From a virus: a stretch of 30,379 nucleotides of DNA. The stretch is taken from IMG/VR virus record IMGVR_UViG_3300045957_000027, positions 1 through 30,379 of that record; one strand, written 5' to 3'. The notes under the pieces are model-generated. The model saw only the letters and a list, made by a program, of their open reading frames with translations. It was not told where the DNA came from and ran no database searches. How positions within the stretch are numbered: the first letter of the stretch is position 1; each line of letters starts with the position of its first letter. Shown here in pieces: positions 21,848 to 28,458 of this stretch. The translations under genes and the position numbers were made by a program.

Positions 21848-23932
21848 CTAGCGGCGCCACACACCCGTAATCGTCCCCCGGCAACGCTCACGACCCTCAC
21901 ACCCCACATACCCGCCATACGCCCCACCCGGATAGGACCGCATCACCTGATCCAATTCATCCGTGTTCCCCAGCCACCGGCCATCCACCTCGCGGCACGG
22001 GCCACACGTATTCGAATCGTTCACCTCAGACGCATACACCGCACCCACCGGGCCCCGAGCCAACGTTTCAATCCGAGCCTGATTCTGCGTGCCCGTCAAC
22101 GCCGACGACAACTGAGGCCGCGGCCCATCCACCGACAAATCACCCAACGCCAACCGGACAGCATCAGCCACCTCCGACGGCGACGCCGCCGACGAATTGG
22201 CCCGCATCGCGTTCGACTTCGCCGACCCAACCAGGCGAGCCGTCACCAACGCCGCCACCACAACCGCCACATCACGGAACGAGAACCGCGACGGAACCGC
22301 CGGCTGCAACCGCACACCCTGCGCCGCGGCCTCCTCAACCACCGCGTCCGCCGCGTCCTCAGCAATATCGGCCATAGCGTCCATCAACAAGACCACCATC
22401 GCGTCGGTGTCGACCGTCAACCGCTCGAGGTCAGCGATCGAACCAGACTGGGCGATCGACAACACTTGAGCAACCAGGGCGGCCTTTGCGGTCTCCTCCA
22501 AACCGGCCCAGTCCGCCAACAACCCATCAAGAACCGCATCGAACTTGGTTTGGAGGCGCCGCACATCCGGCAGTTCGGCGGGGTCCAGATCGGGTGGATC
22601 GTCGACGTTGCGTGGACGGTGCGGCCACCGGAAGCCGGCGTAGACCCTGGCCCGGTCCTCCACGACACCCGGCCCGATCCGAGGCGGTTCCTCTTCGTCT
22701 TCGATGAACGGGGCCAACTGGGCCGGCACAGGCTCCGGTTCCGACCACTCGAGCTCGGGCAGGTCGAACGCTTCGAACGCCGCCGCCGGGTCAGCACCCA
22801 ACTTGATAGCACGCCAAGCCGCCGCAATCCGAGAATCCCGGTCCTTCGCCTCGTCCTCCACGTTCCCGGTCACAGGGGATTCGAAATCGAACTCGTAACG
22901 GTCACCGTTGGCGTACATCGGCAACAGCCGCCGATTCAACGCTGTTTGGATCTTCCGCAACCTGGGGACCGTCCGGTACTTCGAATACACGTACTCGGCG
23001 GCCTCAGCCGTCGCCCGATTCACCCCCTCCGTCTGCCCCAACAGGGTCTTCGACATGCCCTTTGCCAACATGATCTGCTCGCCCGCGGCCTTACGAAGCT
23101 CGGTGAACTGCATGTCCCGCATCGAAAACGACCGGTCTTTCCACTGCATCCCCGCCTCAAGGATCGCCACCCGGTGCGAGTTCGCGACCCCCCTGTGCTG
23201 GGCGTTCCACCGGGCGTTGAGAGTGTCGAACTCCTCGTCAGTCAAATTCTCCACGACCTCGATCACGCCACCGGGTTCGGCCGAGTTCCGAAAAAAGTTG
23301 GCGTTGTACCGGGCCGCCGCCACCGACGCCTCGAGGTCGTTCATCAACGCATCGATCGGCGACGTAGCGGTGTAGGGGTCGCGGGGGTTGCCTTTCTTGA
23401 TGTGGATGACCTGCTCCACCGGGAACGGGACCATGCGCCCGTCGGGGTCGCGGTACACGTATCCGGCCAGGTACTTCGACCGGGACGGGACGGCCCGCAT
23501 CCGCTCCGACGACACCGGCCACAGGGACAGTGGCAAACCGGCGGCACGGTCGGACATGCCGATCACCCAGAACGTCTCGTAGGTGAGTTCGTAGTGGAGC
23601 CACGAGTTCTCGAGGAATTCGACGCGGTCCATGAACGGGTTGGGCTGTTCCCACAGGTCGAGGGCGGCGTGGGAGACGACTTGGGTGCGGTCTTCGTCTT
23701 TGCCGGACGCGGCTCGGGTCCAGAGGTGCCATTTGTGCTGGCTGATGTCGGTGACGAACTGGTCGATGACGGCGAACAGGGTGGGGTCGGCGTCGTAGGC
23801 CCGCATCGCGGTTTCGGCGTCGTTGCCGGTGAAGTGGGGGACGACGGGGGTCTGTTGGTAGGCGACGGGTGTGCCGGTGGCGTTGCGAACCTTTCGCCCG
23901 ATTGCCACCAAATCACTGACCGGCGATCTCAC
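21848..23932 (-). CDS. portal protein fused to a MuF-like C-terminal domain
   Basis: This 694-residue protein starts with GTG at 23932, overlapping the previous stop by four bases (GTGA). The longer frame to 24268 runs opposite in sense to the membrane protein and is not used. The portal core lies at about 1-400: YDADPTLFAVIDQFVTDI, FMDRVEFLENSWLHYELTYETFWVIG, VEQVIHIKKGNPRDPYTATSPI, AARYNANFFRNSAEPGGVIE and KTLLGQTEGVNRATAEAAEYVY. A linker of charged helices follows. The C terminus (642-694) carries TCGPCREVDGRWL, then YPGGAY...GCEG...CRGTI, the pattern of the SPP1 gp7/MuF domain, with Cys643, 646, 678 and 684 possibly holding zinc. The portal forms the ring for DNA passage. Portal and MuF are usually separate neighbouring genes; here they are one. 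Confidence 0.9.
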   Translation of the reverse strand: MRSPVSDLVAIGRKVRNATGTPVAYQQTPVVPHFTGNDAETAMRAYDADPTLFAVIDQFVTDISQHKWHLWTRAASGKDEDRTQVVSHAALDLWEQPNPFMDRVEFLENSWLHYELTYETFWVIGMSDRAAGLPLSLWPVSSERMRAVPSRSKYLAGYVYRDPDGRMVPFPVEQVIHIKKGNPRDPYTATSPIDALMNDLEASVAAARYNANFFRNSAEPGGVIEVVENLTDEEFDTLNARWNAQHRGVANSHRVAILEAGMQWKDRSFSMRDMQFTELRKAAGEQIMLAKGMSKTLLGQTEGVNRATAEAAEYVYSKYRTVPRLRKIQTALNRRLLPMYANGDRYEFDFESPVTGNVEDEAKDRDSRIAAAWRAIKLGADPAAAFEAFDLPELEWSEPEPVPAQLAPFIEDEEEPPRIGPGVVEDRARVYAGFRWPHRPRNVDDPPDLDPAELPDVRRLQTKFDAVLDGLLADWAGLEETAKAALVAQVLSIAQSGSIADLERLTVDTDAMVVLLMDAMADIAEDAADAVVEEAAAQGVRLQPAVPSRFSFRDVAVVVAALVTARLVGSAKSNAMRANSSAASPSEVADAVRLALGDLSVDGPRPQLSSALTGTQNQARIETLARGPVGAVYASEVNDSNTCGPCREVDGRWLGNTDELDQVMRSYPGGAYGGYVGCEGRERCRGTITGVWRR

Positions 23933-24246
23933 TTGTCGGTCCTGATGTAGTAGTCGAGCGCCATCAGTGACACGGCCCCGGCGAAGTAGCCGGCAACCTG
24001 GTGGAGTTCGTAGAACCCGTAAGTGATGAGGGCGGCGGCGGCGGTCAGCATGACCACGGAGCGAAGGCGAGTGAACCAGTAAACCGCCCACCGCTTCGCC
24101 GGCCCGGCAGCCCACATGGCGGCTGTACGTGCCGCTGAGAGGAAATGGCCGACGGCGGTGGTGGACCGGGTGGGGACAGCGCGCAAGGGTGGGGGGTCGG
24201 TGGCCCCGGGTGCTCGTGGGATGTCGCGGGGATACGCCGAGGTCAT
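23929..24246 (-). CDS. small membrane protein between terminase and portal
   Basis: The protein has 105 residues from the ATG at 24246; a GTG at 24264 is an alternative start. The N terminus is Pro/Arg-rich and the C-terminal half holds two predicted membrane segments (about 62-80, VVMLTAAAALITYGFYEL, and 84-98, VAGYFAGAVSLMALDYY). It ends with a charged YIRTDK tail. Its stop overlaps the portal GTG (GTGA). Genes of this sort lie between terminase and portal in several phages without known function. A small holin-like or membrane-targeting role is possible, but nothing in the sequence decides it. Confidence 0.6.
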   Translation of the reverse strand: MTSAYPRDIPRAPGATDPPPLRAVPTRSTTAVGHFLSAARTAAMWAAGPAKRWAVYWFTRLRSVVMLTAAAALITYGFYELHQVAGYFAGAVSLMALDYYIRTDK

Positions 24247-24290
24247 ACCACGCAACGCTACCACTCACCGTGACCCGAGATCACCAAGGG

Positions 24291-25625
24291 TCATGCGCCG
24301 AGCCAACGGACGTTGGGCCGCTTCCCCAAATCCACGTGGGCCACCCCATACCGCATCGCGTCACACCCGTGGTCGTTCAACTTCAACGGTTCCTCTTTGT
24401 TGGGCTTCCCATCCGGCGACGGCGCCCACACATACCCCGGCAGTTCCTCCACCGTCGAACACGGCAGTTTCGCCTCGTCCAACAAAGGGTCACGTTCCAA
24501 CAGCACATCACGCATGAACAACAACCGCGGCGCACCGTCACCAGCCGGCCGCAGACGAGCCTGTACAGCTTCGATGCCCTGCAACACGTCCTTCTTCGCC
24601 GGGACGGTCGGAATCCCCAAATGCTTGCGGAGCGTGGCCCGGCCCTCGGCGTCGTGGTCGCAGATGATCGCCACCGGCCGTGGTTCTTTCCATCGGCCAT
24701 CCTTGGACACGGCCTTGAGCATGGTGCGTGCGTGATCCTCGACGAGCTGTTGGGTCATGTACAACTCTCGGTACATGGTCAACCGGCCGTCGGGGTCTTG
24801 TGACCACCACTGGCACACGAACGGGTTGGTGTAACCGAAGTCAACCACCCAGTACCGGGGCCAGTCTTTCGGGGTTGGGGACCGGTCGATCAAGTGGACA
24901 GCCGGGTCATAGTCGCCGTAAATGATGCCTTCCGCAGCGACCCACAAGCCCTTTCGGAGGCGGGCGCGGCGGACCCCGGTCAACTGGTCGAGACGGCCGA
25001 TGTATTGGCGGCCGGCGTCGGTCATCGTCCCGTCCGGGTGGAAGTAGATGGGGTTGTCTTCGTGGCGGGACTCGAGGAGGGTGGTTTGCCCGCGGTCGCA
25101 GCGGAGTTTCAGCCAGTGGGTGGGGTGTGCGGGGTTGGTGTCCCCGATGATCTGCTGAAAGCTGATGCGTTGGTTGCGGAGCCTGGTGGAGATCGACTCC
25201 CAGTCGTTCTCGGTAAGTTCGACGGCCTCTTGGACGAAACAGACGTCCCACTCGGAGGACATGATTTTGGTGGGTTTGTCCATGCCGCCGATGCCGACCA
25301 TGCTGCCGTTCGAGTAGTAGAACCCGGCTGGTTCTTTGTCGGATCCGCCGAAGTAGCGGACGATCCCAGCGTTCTCGGCTTCGGGGATGACGAACCGCCG
25401 CCACGTTTGGAGTGCGGTGGCGGCGAGCGAGGCCCGGGTTTTGCGGATGATGAGTCCTTTGAATCCTGGGTTGCAGAGAGCGAGGAGGTGGAGTTTCTCG
25501 AGGGCGGCCCGTGATTTGCCGGTGCCGGCTGGGCCGCCGAGGAGGATTTCGGGGTCTTGGCATTCGAAGATGGAGCGGGCGGCGCCTCGGGGGGCGAAGG
25601 TGTGCTCAACCTCAGCCGTGGTCAC
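24291..25625 (-). CDS. terL: terminase large subunit (ATPase-nuclease)
   Basis: This protein packages DNA into the head. With the GTG at 25625 it has 444 residues. The ATPase has Walker A GGPAGTGKS (30-38) and a Walker B-like VCFVQEA (Glu133). The RNase-H-fold nuclease shows Asp262 (VVDFGY), Asp323/325 (CDHDAEG) and Asp418/422 (NDHGCDAMRYG). The start is uncertain. An ATG at 25683 with a GGAGGT site lies in another frame and would join the gene only if the C7 run (25666-25672) were C6. With C6 the product would begin MAIYPPTDQPP. The GTG at 25625 has no good ribosome site. This may be a sequencing indel or a true feature. Confidence 0.93.
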   Translation of the reverse strand: MTTAEVEHTFAPRGAARSIFECQDPEILLGGPAGTGKSRAALEKLHLLALCNPGFKGLIIRKTRASLAATALQTWRRFVIPEAENAGIVRYFGGSDKEPAGFYYSNGSMVGIGGMDKPTKIMSSEWDVCFVQEAVELTENDWESISTRLRNQRISFQQIIGDTNPAHPTHWLKLRCDRGQTTLLESRHEDNPIYFHPDGTMTDAGRQYIGRLDQLTGVRRARLRKGLWVAAEGIIYGDYDPAVHLIDRSPTPKDWPRYWVVDFGYTNPFVCQWWSQDPDGRLTMYRELYMTQQLVEDHARTMLKAVSKDGRWKEPRPVAIICDHDAEGRATLRKHLGIPTVPAKKDVLQGIEAVQARLRPAGDGAPRLLFMRDVLLERDPLLDEAKLPCSTVEELPGYVWAPSPDGKPNKEEPLKLNDHGCDAMRYGVAHVDLGKRPNVRWLGA

Positions 25626-25704
25626 CGTCGGCCCAAGTGTCGGGGAACGGGGGGGCTGGTCGGTTGGGGGGGTATATGGCCATTGGGTGATTGTACCTCC
25701 GTTG

Positions 25705-25733
25705 TTGACTCCACAGCAAGAATGCTGGATAAT
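25705..25733 (+). promoter_or_regulatory. strong sigma-70-type promoter, leaderless, for the pentapeptide cassette
   Basis: TTGACT (25705-25710), a 17-base spacer, then GATAAT (25728-25733) and only six bases to the ATG at 25740. Transcription would start at or next to the ATG, giving a leaderless mRNA. This is the best promoter match I see in the window. Confidence 0.75.
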
Positions 25734-25739
25734 AGCTAC

Positions 25740-26036
25740 ATGAGCGAGACAAGCACCCCCGAAACCCTCACCAACCAAACCCGGACAACACTCAACCTCC
25801 TAAAGAAAATGGAAGATGACGCAGGCTGGGCCGCAATCGAACCCCTCGTCCACGCCCTCCCCGTTCTTTCCCGCCGCTGCCTAGCCGAAGTCCTACTAGA
25901 GGACGAAGCCGACGGGATACTCGAGCCCACCGAAACTCACAGGATGTTCCTCGACCACGTAGCCAACGGAATCACATGGGAAAAGGTCATGCTCCGTTCG
26001 TTCGGGTTCATCGTCCCGGAAAGCTACCCGCGATGA
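25740..26036 (+). CDS. unknown 98-residue protein, first gene of the cassette
   Basis: The ATG at 25740 is six bases after the promoter -10, so translation is probably leaderless. The frame is open further upstream to 25557, but that part is antisense to the terminase. The protein is helical and acidic (TLNLLKKMEDDAGWAAIEPLVHALPVLSRRCLAEVLLEDEADGI) with a C-terminal hydrophobic strand (VMLRSFGFIVPESY). The HRMFLDHVANGITWEKV segment may be a short helix pair. There is no signal peptide, membrane helix or metal motif. The codons use more A (ctaaagaaaatggaagatgac) than the structural genes do, hinting at separate origin. No family recognised; coupled to the next gene by ATGA. Confidence 0.65.
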   Translation: MSETSTPETLTNQTRTTLNLLKKMEDDAGWAAIEPLVHALPVLSRRCLAEVLLEDEADGILEPTETHRMFLDHVANGITWEKVMLRSFGFIVPESYPR

Positions 26037-26302
26037 CCGCCACCGTGTTCGAATGCGTCGACCTCGACCAGGCCACCGCCTCCACCCAACTGGGCGAGGA
26101 CTTCCACGTGTCCTTCCACGCCGTCGACATGCACGAAACCGCTCACGGCCTGTTCGCCACCGTCCAGTTGCCCGGCGACGACGGGCAGGGCGGTTGGCTC
26201 CTGTCCCGCAGGTTCTTTCCGTGGCCGGCCGTAAAGGCTGTCACCATCGAACGAGTCCGCACGCTCACACCGAGCGAGCGGGACTATTTGGAGGCGTTCT
26301 GA
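26033..26302 (+). CDS. unknown 89-residue protein, second gene of the cassette
   Basis: The ATG at 26033 overlaps the previous stop by four bases. The product is beta-rich with a regular layout: a CVDLDQATASTQLGEDFHVSFHAVDMHET core, FATVQLPGDDGQGGWLLSRRFFPWPAVKAVTIERV, then a charged C terminus (TLTPSERDYLEAF). It looks like a compact single domain. It contains no cysteine pair, membrane segment or known catalytic motif. The next gene starts on its last stop (TGATG). Function unknown; it probably acts with its cassette partners. Confidence 0.62.
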   Translation: MTATVFECVDLDQATASTQLGEDFHVSFHAVDMHETAHGLFATVQLPGDDGQGGWLLSRRFFPWPAVKAVTIERVRTLTPSERDYLEAF

Positions 26303-26463
26303 TGATCGCCACCCGGCTAACCATGTCTATGGTCGGTGTCGTCATCCCGGTATACCTCGGGCTGACCGTCACTAGCCAATCCGGATGGCAAGCGGCCATT
26401 TGGTGCGCCCTCATACTCTTCGCCAACGTAGTTGGTTATATGGATGGAAGACATTTCAAATGA
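26302..26463 (+). CDS. 53-residue two-helix membrane protein, third gene of the cassette
   Basis: The protein has two predicted membrane segments (about 5-24, [20 protein letters not shown], and 31-46, [16 protein letters not shown]) with a short polar loop between them and a basic tail (MDGRHFK). It has the topology of a small holin or membrane-anchored accessory protein. It is translated by stop-start coupling (TGATG) and its own stop overlaps the start of the pentapeptide gene (ATGA). Presence beside a pentapeptide protein is unusual for a holin, so a membrane effector or exclusion role is an alternative. Neither is proven. Confidence 0.62.
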   Translation: MIATRLTMSMVGVVIPVYLGLTVTSQSGWQAAIWCALILFANVVGYMDGRHFK

Positions 26464-26879
26464 CTGGATTTACCGACAAGATGATCCAATTGGTGTTGGA
26501 CAGCCACGCCCGATGGCTGGCCGACAACTCCACCGGCCAACGCGCCAACCTCAGGTACGCCAACCTTTGGGGCGCCGACCTCGGGGGCGCCGTCCTCGGG
26601 GGCGCCGACCTCGGGGGCGCCGACCTCAGGGGCGCCGACCTCGGGGACGCCGACCTCGGGGGCGCCAACCTCAGGTACGCCAACCTCGGGGGCGCCGTCC
26701 TCGGGGGCGCCGACCTCAGGGGCGCCAACCTCAGGGGCGCCAACCTCAGGTACGCCGACCTCCGGGACGCCAACCTCAGGGGCGCCAACCTCTGGGGCGC
26801 CGACCTCTGGGGCGCCCTTTGGAATGAGCACACGGTGTGGCCGGACAGCTATCAGCCGGAAACGAAGGCATCGACATGA
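26460..26879 (+). CDS. pentapeptide repeat protein, 18 repeats
   Basis: The gene encodes 139 residues. A 27-residue helical lead ([20 protein letters not shown]) is followed by 18 consecutive pentapeptides A(N/D/V)L(x)(x), such as [10 protein letters not shown] and ANLRG (residues about 29-118), and a short Trp-rich end. Such repeats fold as a right-handed quadrilateral beta helix of about 4.5 turns; some members (Qnr, MfpA) mimic DNA and inhibit gyrase. The central position of each repeat is leucine in every unit I read, as expected for the folded core. It is the last well-supported gene of the coupled cassette. Whether it targets gyrase, host DNA-binding proteins or something else is unknown. 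Confidence 0.88.
   Translation: MTGFTDKMIQLVLDSHARWLADNSTGQRANLRYANLWGADLGGAVLGGADLGGADLRGADLGDADLGGANLRYANLGGAVLGGADLRGANLRGANLRYADLRDANLRGANLWGADLWGALWNEHTVWPDSYQPETKAST
26544..26813 (+). repeat. 15-bp coding repeats of the pentapeptide protein
   Basis: Eighteen near-identical 15-bp units of the form GGCGCCGACCTCGGG or GCCAACCTCAGGTAC run without interruption. The close DNA identity suggests recent expansion by slippage or unequal recombination. The opposite strand reads as open frames only because of the repeat. Confidence 0.85.
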
Positions 26880-26920
26880 TGCGAGCCCGCAATCCATGAG
26901 TGGTTAGCCGAGGCATTCTG

Positions 26921-26992
26921 ATGGACATCGACAACGCATCGGCGGACGAACTGCGCCGCGTCCTCCAACCATGGTGGCGGCCTTCTAGCTGA
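26921..26992 (+). CDS. possible 23-residue peptide after the pentapeptide gene
   Basis: ATG at 26921 shares a base with a TGA at 26919-26921. It would encode a short acidic-then-Trp peptide (DIDNASADELRRVLQPWW...). An in-frame GTG at 26900 gives 30 residues. It overlaps the end of the convergent small terminase gene by eight bases. The coupling is suggestive, but the reading frame feeding it (CEPAIHEWLAEAF, directly after the pentapeptide stop) has no start codon of its own. It may be the remnant of a longer gene. Confidence 0.25.
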   Translation: MDIDNASADELRRVLQPWWRPSS

Positions 26993-27449
26993 GCTTGGAC
27001 ATGTCCACTCCAGCAACGGTGTACCTGACCGTCCCCGACGTTTCCACCTTCGCCGGCGCGTCCAACCCCAACAGAGACGCGCGCCGCTGAGCGATCTTCA
27101 CCAGACGATCCACACCCTTCAACACTTGGTCAGGATCGTCGATCTCTGTAACGTGCACGTTCCCGTCCCGATCTACGGACACGTGTACACCCTTCGCTGC
27201 TAGGGCTTCCATCGTGATCGCCTCGTACTCGTCGAGCTTGCGGATCTCGGTGTCTCGCCATTCGGCTACGGCTTCGCCGGTCGCTTCGCGCATTCGAGCC
27301 AGGGCTCGCATGACGTCCCCGCAGGCGTGGCCGGGGCTCGAGTAGCCGAGCTGGGTGGCGATGTCGATCCAGTGGGTTCCTTGTTTGCGGAGGTCGAGGG
27401 CTTTTTGTCGGCGGGTTTCGATTTCTTGGGGGGGGAGTCGTTTGGCCAT
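26985..27449 (-). CDS. terS: terminase small subunit
   Basis: This 154-residue protein begins MAKRLPPQEIETRRQKAL and carries a helix-turn-helix-type N-terminal region (LRKQGTHWIDIATQLGYSSPGHACGDVMRAL, about 20-50). A charged helical oligomerisation region follows (EAVAEWRDTEIRKLDEYEAITMEAL), and the C-terminal segment reads GLDAPAKVETSGTVRYTV. The terminal motif with LG.DAP.K is frequent in small terminase subunits. The gene recognises packaging sites and delivers DNA to the large subunit. It is separated from the large subunit gene by about 1.4 kb of plus-strand cassette. That is unusual, since the two are normally adjacent. Confidence 0.8.
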   Translation of the reverse strand: MAKRLPPQEIETRRQKALDLRKQGTHWIDIATQLGYSSPGHACGDVMRALARMREATGEAVAEWRDTEIRKLDEYEAITMEALAAKGVHVSVDRDGNVHVTEIDDPDQVLKGVDRLVKIAQRRASLLGLDAPAKVETSGTVRYTVAGVDMSKLS

Positions 27450-27495
27450 GGGTGGTGGTTTCGCGTGGTGTGGGTTTGGTTGAGGTGTGTCACGG

Positions 27496-27525
27496 AGTGT
27501 AGTGGCCGGTCACTGGTGGTGTAAG
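27496..27525 (-). promoter_or_regulatory. weak candidate promoter for the terminase-led late genes
   Basis: On the minus strand, CTTACA (27525-27520), an 18-base spacer and TACACT (27501-27496) lie about 47 bases upstream of the small terminase ATG. The match is moderate. The site overlaps the start region of the divergent membrane-protein operon. Confidence 0.3.
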
Positions 27526-27533
27526 TTTGGGGG

Positions 27534-27707
27534 GTGGTTGGTGAGTCTGGTCGTGTGGTTGGGGGTCATTTGTGGGTGGATGCGAAGGTGGTTGGGTTGG
27601 TTGAGCGGCATCGCCGGCGGTTGCGTGCGTTGGATGTGGCGATCACGGTGGCGTTGTTGGTGGTGGTGGGTGTGATTGGTGGGTTGTTGTGGTGGTGGTC
27701 GATGTGA
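27534..27707 (+). CDS. 57-residue membrane protein (first of four)
   Basis: The GTG start lies six bases after a -10-like TAAGTT (27522-27527), suggesting another leaderless start, though I see no good -35. The N terminus is soluble with a basic cluster (LVERHRRRLRALD, residues 22-34), and a C-terminal membrane helix follows (about 35-52, VAITVALLVVVGVIGGLLWWW). The stop is overlapped by the next gene's GTG (GTGA). The strand is extremely G/T-rich and has other open frames, but this frame has the most protein-like composition. Function unknown; possibly a holin partner or membrane anchor. Confidence 0.5.
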   Translation: MVGESGRVVGGHLWVDAKVVGLVERHRRRLRALDVAITVALLVVVGVIGGLLWWWSM

Positions 27708-27817
27708 TTGAGTTGTTGTGTTTTTTGGCTGGTGTGGTTTGTGGGGCGTGGTTGGAGTTGTGGTTGATATCGGGTGGTTTGGGGTTTGGTGGTGGGGGAT
27801 TTAGAGGGGGGGAGTAG
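27704..27817 (+). CDS. 37-residue membrane peptide (second of four)
   Basis: GTG at 27704 overlaps the previous stop by four bases. The product has one hydrophobic segment (IELLCFLAGVVCGAWLELWLI, about 2-22) followed by a Gly-rich tail (GGLGFGGGGFRGGE). Two cysteines lie in the hydrophobic part. It is supported by coupling and the hydrophobic design rather than by similarity. Confidence 0.45.
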   Translation: MIELLCFLAGVVCGAWLELWLISGGLGFGGGGFRGGE

Positions 27818-27992
27818 TGGTGGGGCGGGTTTGTCGGGGTTGGTCGTGCCGGTTGTTGCGATTGGTGCGATTGTGATGGTGGTTTGGTTGGATTCGAGGT
27901 CGCCTGTTCCGGTGTCTGAGTCGGTGTATTGGGTGTTGGGTGGTATTGGGACTGGTTCGATTGCTGTTGTGGCTCGGAAGGTGTTGAGGTGA
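27789..27992 (+). CDS. 67-residue two-helix membrane protein (third of four), holin candidate
   Basis: After a Gly/Ser-rich start the protein has two predicted membrane segments (LVVPVVAIGAIVMVVWL and SVYWVLGGIGTGSIAVVA) separated by a polar loop with DSRSPVPVSE, and a short basic tail (RKVLR). This is a holin-like topology. Several starts are possible: GTG at 27774, 27789 or 27792, or TTG at 27831. The one chosen overlaps the previous gene modestly. Its stop lies 11 bases before the GTG of the next gene. No endolysin gene is in the window, so the lysis role is only a suggestion. Confidence 0.5.
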   Translation: MVGDLEGGSSGGAGLSGLVVPVVAIGAIVMVVWLDSRSPVPVSESVYWVLGGIGTGSIAVVARKVLR

Positions 27993-28003
27993 GGAGGTTT
28001 GTT

Positions 28004-28207
28004 GTGGAGCGGAAGGTGTCGGCGGCGTCTGTGGCGGCTTTGGTGGTGGCTGCGGTGGTGCAGGCCGTTCAGGATCAGGGTGTCACTGTGGATGCGGTTG
28101 TGGTGGCTGTGGTGACGGCTGGTGTGGCTGCGGTGGTGGGTTGGTTGCGTCGGAATGGGCGGTTGTCTCCGTCGACTCTGGAGGCGGCGGATTCGGCAGG
28201 CCAATAG
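28004..28207 (+). CDS. 67-residue membrane protein (fourth of four), holin candidate
   Basis: A strong GAGGAGG site six bases before GTG 28004 sets this start; a GTG at 27989 is an alternative and overlaps the previous stop (GTGA). The protein has a charged start (ERKVSA), a hydrophobic segment (ASVAALVVAAVVQAV), a short polar DQGVTVD loop, and a second hydrophobic segment (AVVVAVVTAGVAAVVGWL). It ends with a soluble tail (RRNGRLSPSTLEAADSAGQ). This is like small putative holins of actinobacteriophages, where such a pair of helices with a short loop is common. Function is inferred from topology only. Confidence 0.6.
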   Translation: MERKVSAASVAALVVAAVVQAVQDQGVTVDAVVVAVVTAGVAAVVGWLRRNGRLSPSTLEAADSAGQ

Positions 28208-28215
28208 ATAGATAC

Positions 28216-28245
28216 TTGACGTTTCGATACTTCCTACCTTAGGGT
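28216..28245 (+). promoter_or_regulatory. leaderless promoter with operator, HTH gene
   Basis: TTGACG (28216-28221), 18 bases, then TAGGGT (28240-28245) and six bases (GGGGGT) to ATG. The spacer carries GATACTTCCTACC (28226-28238), which corresponds position for position with the inverted repeat of the promoter at 29230. GATACTT also occurs at 28211. A regulator could sit between -35 and -10. Confidence 0.55.
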
Positions 28246-28251
28246 GGGGGT

Positions 28252-28458
28252 ATGGCACGAACGGCCACCCACCAGCTGATTGACCGCATCATCCGCGAAA
28301 CGGGCGAGTTTGACGACCTCGAAAGTCTTGTCGCCGCTCGCCGGGCTGTCGGTCGCTCTTGGGCTCGTATTCGGGCCGAAGTGGTTGAGATGGCCGGCGT
28401 GGAGGTGTCTCGTCATTCGCTTTACGGTTGGTTTCCTGATTACCACGTGAAGCCATGA
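28252..28458 (+). CDS. small helix-turn-helix DNA-binding protein
   Basis: This 68-residue protein has a helical N terminus (HQLIDRIIRETGEFDDLESLVAARRA) and a probable HTH in SWARIRAEVVEMAG-VEVSRHSLYGWF (about 36-61), where the second helix follows the VSRHS turn. Translation probably starts on a leaderless transcript. Similar small HTH proteins occur in actinobacteriophages as regulators. Its promoter resembles that of the recombinase operon at 29267, so it may regulate itself and that operon. A role in terminase-like DNA recognition is less likely, given separate TerS. Confidence 0.65.
   Translation: MARTATHQLIDRIIRETGEFDDLESLVAARRAVGRSWARIRAEVVEMAGVEVSRHSLYGWFPDYHVKP

Noticed and set aside
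21830-23950. 706-residue plus-strand frame opposite the portal gene
   Set aside because: Composition dominated by Arg, His and Pro and no domain; the portal frame on the other strand has conserved motifs.
26436-26897. Minus-strand frame with APEVG repeats opposite the pentapeptide gene
   Set aside because: An artefact of the 15-bp repeats; the plus frame gives the textbook pentapeptide pattern.
26876-26899. Seven-residue ORF (MMRARNP) overlapping the pentapeptide stop
   Set aside because: Too short to support and not coupled to a downstream start.
27566-28258. 230-residue minus-strand frame opposite the membrane protein operon
   Set aside because: His/Asn/Thr/Pro-rich low-complexity reading of a G/T-biased strand; the plus-strand frames show membrane helices and stop-start coupling.
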